Source: an uncultured bacterium
Lineage (GTDB): Bacteria; Bacillota_I; Bacilli_A; RF39; UBA660
NCBI GenBank assembly: GCA_905215145.1
Contig: CAJMOW010000082.1
Span: forward strand, 1 to 6,292
DNA length: 6,292 nt
Reading direction: 5' to 3'
The notes below the pieces were generated by a model. It did not search any database. It saw only the letters and a list, made by a program, of their open reading frames with translations, and had not been told where the DNA came from. The translations under genes and the position numbers were made by a program. Positions 1 to 5,241 of the stretch are shown one piece after another; the first letter of the stretch is position 1, and every line of letters starts with the position of its first letter.

Positions 1-149
1 GTTACGGAGCATGTATTGATTATATATATATCAGCAGGAATGTTATTATCTTTTTCTTCTACATAACCTGCATTAATTAAATCTTCCGTCATTATTCTAC
101 TTTCGTAACTATTTACTTTGCATCCCAATGTATATATATAAAACTTCAT
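1..149 (-). CDS. mtaB: tRNA t6A37 methylthiotransferase MtaB, N-terminal part (runs off left edge)
   Basis: This is the first 49 codons of a MiaB-type radical-SAM methylthiotransferase. The protein starts [17 protein letters not shown] and reaches [11 protein letters not shown](T) at the window edge. TLGCKVN with Cys10 and NTCSVT with Cys46 are the first two cysteines of the N-terminal UPF0004 iron-sulfur domain. The form GCKVN, rather than GCQMN (MiaB) or GCxKN (RimO), points to MtaB. Known role of the family: it converts t6A37 to ms2t6A37 in tRNAs reading ANN codons, such as tRNA-Lys. The third cysteine, the radical-SAM CxxxCxxC motif and the TRAM domain lie outside the window. The ATG at 149 is preceded by an AAAGAAGTG SD-like stretch (plus 155-163). 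It follows the unknown membrane protein by 25 nt with no hairpin, so it is probably the next gene of the same operon. The rsmE-to-mtaB neighbourhood is common in Bacillota and supports the call. Confidence 0.9.
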   Translation of the reverse strand, partial: MKFYIYTLGCKVNSYESRIMTEDLINAGYVEEKDNNIPADIYIINTCSV

Positions 150-174
150 TACAACACTTCTTTCTAAAAAAAGA

Positions 175-1092
175 CTATAGATTTTGTCTAAAAGCCTTTA
201 ATGCATTCAAAAATTCATCATCTTTTAACTCTGAAATAGATTTTTGACTTTTATCTTCACTTGGTATAGTTGGATAATCAAGTTTTGTTTCTATTCTACC
301 ATAAATTGGAGAAATAAATTCACTAACTTTAAATTTTTTATCTTTTTTATTCTTTTTGTCAATATCTATATGTTCTAACATTGGTGTACTAGATTCTGAA
401 TTTATATTATTTATTTCTTCTACTGGTTTTTGTATATCAAAACCGGATTCAAAGTTATTTTGTTCTTCCATGTCATCATCAATTGTTATAATTGATAAAT
501 CGCCAGTTTTATTTATATCTGATAAATTATAGGATTTTTTTGTTTTATCAACTAGTTCTTCAAAGAAATCATTTAAATCAAATTTTGTTTCATCTTTACT
601 AATTTCTTTACCATTTGCTTTTAATAGTTCTTGATAACTTATAATTGCATTTTCTTCTTGATCTTGTTCAAATTCTAATATTTGTTTTTCATCACGTTTT
701 GTTAAATCTTCTTGCATTTTTGAAAGTATACTTTCAAAATCAGTATGTGTATTTTCTTCTTTTACAAGATCATTGTTTATTTCTATTTGAATTGGTTCAG
801 ATTTAATGAATTGATTTTGAATTAAATTTTCACTTTCTCTTTCTTCTATAAGAGGCTCTTCTTTTTGTTTTGCTTTTTCTTCTAATTTAGTTATTTCTTC
901 TTCTAAACTTTCAAGTTTAGGTTCTTCATGATGATTATTTAATATAATCTCACTTGTGTTTTTTAGTTTTTTTCTTTCTATATGTTTTTTTATTAAATTT
1001 ACAATCAAAAAAACAACAAGAAAAACTAAAATACAAGCCCCTAAAATTATACCATAAAATAAAATCGAATTTTCCATTAATTTATCTAACAT
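175..1092 (-). CDS. membrane-anchored, charged protein of unknown function
   Basis: I do not recognise this 305-residue protein. Residues 10-34 form one strong transmembrane helix, followed directly by a basic KKHIERKK stretch. By the positive-inside rule, the remaining ~265 residues should face the cytosol. Residues 50-250 are rich in Glu, Lys, Asp and Asn, with coiled-coil-like Glu/Lys/Leu runs near 58-85 and 118-148, and look largely disordered. More ordered islands are ISYQELLK (150-157), an acidic-hydrophobic stretch [12 protein letters not shown] (171-182), EFISPIYG (258-265) and the C-terminal [15 protein letters not shown] (291-305); these could be docking motifs. I chose the ATG at 1092 because GGAG (plus 1103-1106) lies 10 nt upstream. 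An upstream in-frame ATG at 1128 would give 12 more residues but lacks an SD and lies inside rsmE. The gene begins 7 nt after the rsmE stop, suggesting translational coupling. The layout resembles division or envelope scaffolds such as ZipA or EzrA, but I see no homology to them. Confidence 0.75.
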   Translation of the reverse strand: MLDKLMENSILFYGIILGACILVFLVVFLIVNLIKKHIERKKLKNTSEIILNNHHEEPKLESLEEEITKLEEKAKQKEEPLIEERESENLIQNQFIKSEPIQIEINNDLVKEENTHTDFESILSKMQEDLTKRDEKQILEFEQDQEENAIISYQELLKANGKEISKDETKFDLNDFFEELVDKTKKSYNLSDINKTGDLSIITIDDDMEEQNNFESGFDIQKPVEEINNINSESSTPMLEHIDIDKKNKKDKKFKVSEFISPIYGRIETKLDYPTIPSEDKSQKSISELKDDEFLNALKAFRQNL

Positions 1093-1099
1093 TTTTACA

Positions 1100-1807
1100 T
1101 CACTCCATAAGTTCATAATTAAGAACACTTAATATAAATATTGGAACAGTTTCAACCCTCATTATTCTATTTCCTAATGTAACAGACTTGTATCCAAGAC
1201 TGTTAAACTTTTGTTCTTCATTACTAGTAAGCCCACCCTCCGGTCCGACTACTATTGTTATTTTATCATATATATTTTGTGATTGCAAAAACATTTTCAA
1301 GTTTTCATTTTTTTCACACGTACTACACACTAACTTTACACCATCTAAATTTAAATCTTCTATCCTTTTTACCGTTGTGATTATTGGGATAGTGTTTCTT
1401 TTTGATTGTTCGCTAGCTTCTTTACATATTCTTGACCATCTTATTATTTTTTTATCTTCTTTTTCAGATATATCTTTTACTATACTTCTTTGTGCATAAT
1501 AAGGAATTATTTTACTTATTCCAAGTTCTGTTGCTTTTTGTAAAACAAAATCCATTTTTTGTTCTTTAAGTAAAGGAATTACTAAAGTTATTTCTATTTC
1601 ATCTTTTAAATCAATATTTAATTCTTTATCTATTTCTATCGTTTTATAATCTTCTGATTTTATAATACATTCATATACTTTTTTTTCAAATACAACTTCT
1701 ATTTTATCATTTACATTCATTCTCATTACATTTTTTATATGGTGATAATCATCATCATATAATGTAACTTTATTGTTTACTATTTTCTTACAAAAGTACC
1801 TTTGCAT
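1100..1807 (-). CDS. rsmE: 16S rRNA (uracil-1498-N3)-methyltransferase RsmE
   Basis: RsmE methylates N3 of U1498 of 16S rRNA in the 30S subunit, using S-adenosylmethionine. The 235-residue length is typical. An N-terminal PUA-like domain (about 1-70) contains HHIKNVMRM (22-30). The C-terminal SPOUT knot domain has QKATELG (90-96), EQSKR (133-137), the SAM-binding VVGPEGG (186-192) and LGNRIMRVET (211-220), which matches the family's LGxRILRxET. I chose the ATG at 1807 (MQRYFCKK) because GGAG lies 7 nt upstream and homologues start this way; a longer in-frame start at 1846 would overlap the pilin gene. Only 2 nt separate this start from the upstream pilin stop codon, so translation is likely coupled. 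It ends with TGA, which argues against reading TGA as Trp in this genome; Trp123 is TGG. Confidence 0.95.
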   Translation of the reverse strand: MQRYFCKKIVNNKVTLYDDDYHHIKNVMRMNVNDKIEVVFEKKVYECIIKSEDYKTIEIDKELNIDLKDEIEITLVIPLLKEQKMDFVLQKATELGISKIIPYYAQRSIVKDISEKEDKKIIRWSRICKEASEQSKRNTIPIITTVKRIEDLNLDGVKLVCSTCEKNENLKMFLQSQNIYDKITIVVGPEGGLTSNEEQKFNSLGYKSVTLGNRIMRVETVPIFILSVLNYELME

Positions 1808-1809
1808 AT

Positions 1810-2202
1810 TTATTCTCCATAATATGTTATTCCGTCTAAATTGCATTCGTTAGTTGCACAAATTGTATATAATATATCATTATTTTTATTGCTTATAATA
1901 ACAACCGTGCTATCATTGAATTTATCAGATGTTTGTGGATCTATAGCATTTTCTTCTAAATAACCTAGTTCTTTTAATTTTTTTAAAGTTATTCCTAATT
2001 TTTTTCCTTCTGATAAATCCAATTTAAATAGATTTTCAGCAACAAAATTTCTAGAACTGCCTTCTATATTTTTTATTTGAATATCATATAATGTTTTTTT
2101 GTTATCTTTTATTACATTTGTAACTATCGGAATTGTAATAAGCGATATTGCACCTAACAATATTAATACTCCTAATACTTCAATTAAAGTAAATCCTTTC
2201 AT
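1810..2202 (-). CDS. prepilin-like protein (type II secretion / type IV pseudopilin), copy 2
   Basis: This 130-residue protein begins MKG|FTLIEVLGVLILLGAIS, a class III prepilin signal. A prepilin peptidase would cut after Gly3, leaving Phe at the new N-terminus and Glu at mature position 5, and the hydrophobic helix would anchor or polymerise the subunit. The globular part (about 31-130) has LKELGYLEENAIDPQT (76-91), a pattern seen in small Gram-positive pseudopilins, and a Cys115-Cys120 pair that could form a disulfide outside the cell. It is clearly paralogous to the protein at 4750-5115. A perfect AGGAGG overlaps the end of the rhomboid gene and sits 4 nt before the ATG. The gene lies between the rhomboid protease and rsmE. 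No prepilin peptidase, assembly ATPase or platform protein is in the window, so the machinery must be elsewhere. ComGC is an alternative, but there is no comG context. The pilin-like call is firm; the specific system is not known. Confidence 0.85.
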   Translation of the reverse strand: MKGFTLIEVLGVLILLGAISLITIPIVTNVIKDNKKTLYDIQIKNIEGSSRNFVAENLFKLDLSEGKKLGITLKKLKELGYLEENAIDPQTSDKFNDSTVVIISNKNNDILYTICATNECNLDGITYYGE

Positions 2203-2206
2203 AATT

Positions 2207-2212
2207 CCTCCT
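2207..2212 (-). promoter_or_regulatory. Shine-Dalgarno of pilin copy 2, overlapping the rhomboid stop
   Basis: Read on the minus strand, AGGAGG lies 4 nt before the ATG at 2202. Its first two bases fall in the TAG stop codon of the rhomboid gene (2213-2211). Ribosomes ending the rhomboid gene therefore terminate on the initiation site, as expected for translational coupling. Confidence 0.75.
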
Positions 2213-3353
2213 ACACAAAAAATCCCATATATATTAAAAAGCCTAAGAAAAGTGATAATAAAACGATACCATTTATCTGTTCAGATTTTTTTGATTTATA
2301 TTTTATTCCAAGTGACATTGTTATTAGTATTCCGCCTATTAATCCACCTATATGTGCTGCATTATTTATACCAGACACCATAAATCCAAATATCAGATTA
2401 ATTAGAATAAGTGGAATTATTTGAGATTTTAGTACAGTTCCTAAATATACTCTATAATTGTATCCAAAATAAAGTAATGAGCCAAGTAATCCAAATATAG
2501 CGCCACTTGCACCTGCACTTATACTTATAGGAAATATCATAGACATTAAGCTTCCACAAAGCGCACTAACAAGGTATATTATTAAGAATTTAATTTTTCC
2601 TAAAAAACTTTCTAGTTGTCTGCCTATTACATATAATGCATAACAATTAAATAATAAATGAAATATTCCAATATGTAAGAATGCAGATGTAATTAATCTG
2701 TAATATTCTCCACCTAAAATTAAGTCTTTTTGAAATGCACCAAACTTTATTAAAGTAAATGCATCTTGACTACCTTTTCCAAATATATACATAAGTATAA
2801 AAACTATTACATTAATTATTATTAACGAAACTGTTATAATTGGTTTTTTTGGTTTAAATATTTCTTCTGCTTTTATTCCTTCTTGCTCATTTTTTTTATT
2901 TATTTCGCTTGTTAATTTAAAAAATAATTCCATACCTTTTTCTTTAATTTTGCTTTTTTTGATTATATCTGGAAATACTTCCATAACTGTTTTGTATTGT
3001 TTTATATCATCAAATTCTTTTAAATTAACTATATCTATATTCCTATATGTTTCTTTTATATTTACATTTTCTCCTAAATTAATAAATATACTTAATGCAT
3101 TCATATTAAGTGAAAAAGTTGTTTTTTGTATTTTTTTTACTATTTTTTTTGTTTTAAACAAATCAAAATCAAATTGCTCATTATTATGAATATAATTACT
3201 AACAATTCTCACTATTTTATAATCACTATTTAAATTTTCTAGCCAAATTTCATCTTTTGCACCATGAAGAACTATTGGATTATATCCTTTTTCAGTAATA
3301 AAATAATGAAGTAATTTCATTACTATTTCGTCACTTTTTGTTATAGCGTCCAT
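2211..3353 (-). CDS. rhomboid-family intramembrane serine protease, YqgP/GluP-like without TPR domain
   Basis: Rhomboids cleave transmembrane segments inside the membrane with a Ser-His dyad. This 380-residue protein has a soluble N-terminal domain (about 1-165) and then a six-or-more-helix core starting near residue 170. Core motifs are FLHIGIFHLLFN (His227, His232, Asn236), GASGAIFG with nucleophile Ser283, and AAHIGG with catalytic His334, so it should be active. The N-terminal domain carries DEIWLE (34-39) followed by VR, and the core has LGGEYYRLITSAFLHIGIFHL. Both match Bacillus subtilis YqgP (GluP) as I remember it. YqgP continues into a TPR region, whereas this protein stops after a last helix (about 361-379). 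Known YqgP role: membrane-protein quality control together with FtsH. The ATG at 3353 has AAGGAGG 6 nt upstream and lies 1 nt after the rluD-like stop. The next gene encodes a pilin-like protein; a functional link is only inference. Confidence 0.93.
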   Translation of the reverse strand: MDAITKSDEIVMKLLHYFITEKGYNPIVLHGAKDEIWLENLNSDYKIVRIVSNYIHNNEQFDFDLFKTKKIVKKIQKTTFSLNMNALSIFINLGENVNIKETYRNIDIVNLKEFDDIKQYKTVMEVFPDIIKKSKIKEKGMELFFKLTSEINKKNEQEGIKAEEIFKPKKPIITVSLIIINVIVFILMYIFGKGSQDAFTLIKFGAFQKDLILGGEYYRLITSAFLHIGIFHLLFNCYALYVIGRQLESFLGKIKFLIIYLVSALCGSLMSMIFPISISAGASGAIFGLLGSLLYFGYNYRVYLGTVLKSQIIPLILINLIFGFMVSGINNAAHIGGLIGGILITMSLGIKYKSKKSEQINGIVLLSLFLGFLIYMGFFV

Positions 3354-3354
3354 T

Positions 3355-4251
3355 TTATTCCTCCTTAAATTTATTTAATATATTTATAAATTCTTTTGGT
3401 AATTCACTAGTAAAACACATATACTTCTTTGTTGTTGGATGTATAAATCCTAATTCTTTTGCGTGCAAACATTGTCCTGTTTCATCTATTAGTTTTCTTT
3501 TACCATATACAGAATCGTTTACAACAGGGTGATTTATATAATTCATATGTACTCTTATTTGATGTGTTCTACCTGTTTCTAATTTTAATTCTATTAGTGT
3601 TGCATCTTTATATCTTTCGATTACCTTAAAATGTGTTACTGCATTTTTACTGTTTTCACTTGTAACAGCCATCTTTTTTCTATCTTTTTTATCTCTTCCA
3701 ATTGGTGCATCTATTGTACCTGTATCTTCATTAATTACGCCCCATACGAGTGCGACATAAATTCTATGTGTTGTTTTATTTTCTAACTGACGAGCTAAAA
3801 ATTCATGGGCATAATCATTTTTCGCAACTACTAATAATCCAGTTGTAAATGCATCTATTCTATGTACTATTCCAGGTCTAAATTCACCATTTACTTTGCT
3901 TAAATTTTTTGAATGATACATAAGCCCATTTACTAATGTTCCAGTAGGATTTCCAACAGCTGGATGTACAACCAATCCATTTTGTTTATTTACAACTATT
4001 ATATCGTCATCTTCATATACTATATCTAAATCTATTTTTTCTGCTTTAGCACTCAAAGGTTGTTCTTCTATTTCATTTATTTCTATATTATCGTTTTGTT
4101 TAACAATGTAGCTATTTTTTATAATTTTATTATTAACTTTTACGTTTTCAGTTTTAATTAGATTTTGAATTTTGCTTCTACTTTTATTAAGTATTTTAAT
4201 TAGGTAGTTATCAATTCTTTCATTTGCATCTTCTGTTACTTTGTATCGCAT
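3355..4251 (-). CDS. RluD-type 23S rRNA pseudouridine synthase (S4 domain)
   Basis: This 298-residue protein of the RluA/RluD family isomerises uridine to pseudouridine in RNA, probably 23S rRNA as for E. coli RluD; the exact target is inferred. An N-terminal S4 RNA-binding domain (about 12-60, with the SRSKIQNLI type core) precedes the catalytic domain. Catalytic motifs are NKQNGLVVHPAVGNPTGT (88-105), GIVHRID with catalytic Asp133, and GRTHQIRVHM (227-236). GNPxGTLVN and the S4 domain favour RluD (B. subtilis YlyB-like) over RluA. After HRID the usual KD is replaced by AF, a mild departure with no frame disruption. The ATG at 4251 has AGGAGG 7 nt upstream and overlaps the end of lspA by 16 nt, so the two are almost certainly coupled. 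lspA followed by rluD is the usual Bacillota order. Confidence 0.95.
   Translation of the reverse strand: MRYKVTEDANERIDNYLIKILNKSRSKIQNLIKTENVKVNNKIIKNSYIVKQNDNIEINEIEEQPLSAKAEKIDLDIVYEDDDIIVVNKQNGLVVHPAVGNPTGTLVNGLMYHSKNLSKVNGEFRPGIVHRIDAFTTGLLVVAKNDYAHEFLARQLENKTTHRIYVALVWGVINEDTGTIDAPIGRDKKDRKKMAVTSENSKNAVTHFKVIERYKDATLIELKLETGRTHQIRVHMNYINHPVVNDSVYGKRKLIDETGQCLHAKELGFIHPTTKKYMCFTSELPKEFINILNKFKEE
3360..3366 (-). promoter_or_regulatory. Shine-Dalgarno of the rhomboid gene, inside the rluD-like C-terminal codons
   Basis: AAGGAGG on the minus strand sits 6 nt before the ATG at 3353 and at the same time encodes the last Lys-Glu codons of the pseudouridine synthase. It fixes the rhomboid start and indicates coupling to the upstream gene. 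Confidence 0.85.
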
Positions 4252-4700
4252 GATTTTTCCTCCTTAATACTAAATATTAATAAAATAATTGCTGAAACAA
4301 CTATACATATATCTGCAAAATTGAATACTGGAAAATTATATTTTAATATAGAAAAATCTAAATAATCAATTACAAATCCTCTAAATATCCTATCAATCAT
4401 ATTTCCTACTATACCACCTATCAACATTGAATATGTAATAGTTTGAATTTTATTAAAACTTTTTTTCTTACTTAAATATATATATATTGCTACTAAAACG
4501 ATTAAAGAAATTAGTGATAGGAAAACTACATTTCCACTTAATATACTAAAAGCTGCACCTATATTTTGTACATATGTTATATTAAAAAAATTTTTAATGA
4601 TTATTATACTACTATATAATTCCATATTTTGTATTACAACAAACTTAATAATTTGATCTAGTATTATTATAAGTAAACTAAATATTGTAATTTTTTTCAT
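4236..4700 (-). CDS. lspA: lipoprotein signal peptidase LspA (signal peptidase II)
   Basis: LspA is an inner-membrane aspartyl protease that removes the signal peptide from diacylglyceryl-modified prolipoproteins. The 154-residue length is normal and there are four hydrophobic helices (about 4-23, 57-76, 88-104 and 130-146). Family motifs are all present: LDQIIK (14-19, Asp15), QNIGAAFSIL (45-54), GGIVGNMIDR (95-104), GFVIDYLDF with catalytic Asp112, and FNFAD with catalytic Asp130. The ATG at 4700 has GGTGA 4 nt upstream. The gene follows the first pilin gene by 49 nt, a gap holding the pilin terminator and a TATAAT box, so lspA may begin its own transcript. It overlaps the next gene, the rluD-like synthase, by 16 nt. 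Confidence 0.97.
   Translation of the reverse strand: MKKITIFSLLIIILDQIIKFVVIQNMELYSSIIIIKNFFNITYVQNIGAAFSILSGNVVFLSLISLIVLVAIYIYLSKKKSFNKIQTITYSMLIGGIVGNMIDRIFRGFVIDYLDFSILKYNFPVFNFADICIVVSAIILLIFSIKEEKSCDTK
4259..4264 (-). promoter_or_regulatory. Shine-Dalgarno of the rluD-like gene, inside lspA
   Basis: AGGAGG on the minus strand lies 7 nt before the ATG at 4251 and within the Lys-Glu-Glu-Lys codons near the LspA C-terminus. It supports the 16-nt overlapping start. Confidence 0.85.
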
Positions 4701-4716
4701 TCAATCACCAAACAAT

Positions 4717-4722
4717 ATTATA
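4717..4722 (-). promoter_or_regulatory. possible -10 box for the lspA operon
   Basis: A perfect TATAAT on the minus strand lies 16 nt upstream of the lspA ATG, just after the pilin terminator. The position 17 nt upstream holds TAGTTT, a poor -35, and the region is very AT-rich, so chance is a real alternative. If used, the transcript would start near 4710, almost at the SD (GGTGAT, 4704-4709), giving a very short leader. Confidence 0.3.
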
Positions 4723-4730
4723 TAACAAAT

Positions 4731-4762
4731 TAAAATAAAAAACTAGGTGCTATTCGCACCCA
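4731..4762 (-). terminator. intrinsic terminator over the pilin copy 1 stop codon
   Basis: On the minus strand a hairpin forms from TGGGTGC (4762-4756) and GCACCTA (4750-4744), with a 5-nt loop GAATA. Five pairs are perfect (GGTGC/GCACC), and a G-U and a U-A pair extend the stem. It is followed by G, six T, A and four T. The stem is the most GC-rich spot nearby and includes the TAG stop codon at 4752-4750. It should end, or attenuate, transcription from the pilin promoter before lspA. Confidence 0.7.
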
Positions 4763-5115
4763 TCATTATTTTCTACGAGTAAATAATCATATCCTGATAT
4801 ATTTTGTGTTATTTTTATATATAAATCTGTATTAAATTTTTTATCTGTTTTTGGATTTATTATTCCTTTTTCTACATACCCTTCATCTTCAAGAGTACCT
4901 AATTTAACACAATAAACCTGTTTATTTTCAAGTTTTGTAATATTATCGAAAACCCATGATTCTGTTCCATCATATATTTGGTTTAATTGTACATTATAAA
5001 GATTATTTCTACTATCTTTTATTGATTTATCAATTGTTACATAAGCAATTGTAGAAAGTATTCCAACAATTACTATTACAACAAGTAATTCGATTAATGT
5101 AAATCCATTTTTCAT
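4750..5115 (-). CDS. prepilin-like protein (type II secretion / type IV pseudopilin), copy 1
   Basis: This 121-residue protein begins MKNG|FTLIELLVVIVIVGILS, a class III prepilin signal with the peptidase site after Gly4 and Glu at mature position 5. The soluble part has WVFDN (54-58), LEDEGYVEKGIINPKTDKKFN (75-95) and two cysteines, Cys69 and Cys120, which may pair outside the cell. Residues 32-62 and 72-95 align without gaps to residues 31-61 and 73-96 of the second pilin (11/31 and 11/24 identical), so the two are paralogues. I chose the ATG at 5115: AGGTG lies 6 nt upstream, and a GTG in-frame start at 5124 falls within that SD. It is the first gene of the minus-strand cluster, with a promoter at 5140-5168 and a terminator over its stop. 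Assembly genes are not in the window, so pilus, secretion or DNA-uptake roles cannot be separated. Confidence 0.87.
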   Translation of the reverse strand: MKNGFTLIELLVVIVIVGILSTIAYVTIDKSIKDSRNNLYNVQLNQIYDGTESWVFDNITKLENKQVYCVKLGTLEDEGYVEKGIINPKTDKKFNTDLYIKITQNISGYDYLLVENNDGCE

Positions 5116-5139
5116 AAATAACACCTATCTTCTAAATAT

Positions 5140-5168
5140 ATTTTAACATTTATTTTTTTTTATGTAAA
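5140..5168 (-). promoter_or_regulatory. promoter of pilin copy 1
   Basis: On the minus strand TTTACA (5168-5163) and TAAAAT (5145-5140) are separated by exactly 17 nt, with TG one base before the -10 (extended -10). Each hexamer matches the sigma-A consensus at 5 of 6 positions. Transcription would start near 5133, about 18 nt before the ATG at 5115. It is a bioinformatic call only, in AT-rich DNA, but spacing and position are good. Confidence 0.6.
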
Positions 5169-5185
5169 TTATAAAGTAAGTTTTC

Positions 5186-5214
5186 TTGACTTTTATAGTT
5201 AATTTTTATAATAT
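5186..5214 (+). promoter_or_regulatory. promoter of the HerA-like ATPase gene, divergent from the pilin promoter
   Basis: TTGACT (5186-5191) is followed after 17 nt by TAATAT (5209-5214); a perfect TATAAT (5207-5212) overlaps it with a 15-nt spacer. Transcription would start near 5220, giving a ~20-nt leader that carries the AGGAG at 5231-5235. The -35 lies 17 bp from the -35 of the opposite pilin promoter, so the two may compete or share regulation. Confidence 0.6.
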
Positions 5215-5230
5215 TAAGTAAGATTGGTAA

Positions 5231-5235
5231 AGGAG
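5231..5235 (+). promoter_or_regulatory. Shine-Dalgarno fixing the ATPase start at 5242
   Basis: AGGAG with 6 nt to the ATG at 5242 selects this start over an in-frame TTG at 5224, which has no SD and would lie only a few bases from the predicted transcription start. Confidence 0.85.
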
Positions 5236-5241
5236 ATTTTT

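Noticed and set aside
22..140. TATATATATA runs near 22-30 and 131-140 as possible repeats or promoter elements
   Set aside because: Both fall inside the mtaB coding sequence and encode Ile-Tyr repeats in an AT-rich codon bias.
1030..1092. LGAC near residues 17-20 of the unknown membrane protein as a lipobox, of interest next to lspA
   Set aside because: The hydrophobic stretch continues about 14 residues past the Cys and ends in a basic cluster, as in a transmembrane anchor and not a lipoprotein signal.
1100..1102. TGA read as tryptophan (Mycoplasma code)
   Set aside because: TGA is a natural stop at the expected RsmE C-terminus, and Trp positions (for example WSR in RsmE, ESWVF in pilin 1, LLWLL in the ATPase) use TGG.
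1188..1499. Plus-strand open frame of 103 codons opposite rsmE
   Set aside because: It is antisense to a strongly conserved gene, has no SD, and its hydrophobic Phe/Ser/Ile composition is what AT-rich antisense frames give.
2099..2383. Plus-strand open frame of 94 codons opposite pilin 2 and the rhomboid C-terminus
   Set aside because: Antisense to two supported genes, with no recognisable motif.
2950..3189. Plus-strand open frame of 79 codons opposite the rhomboid N-terminal domain
   Set aside because: Antisense shadow of the rhomboid gene without SD or family resemblance.
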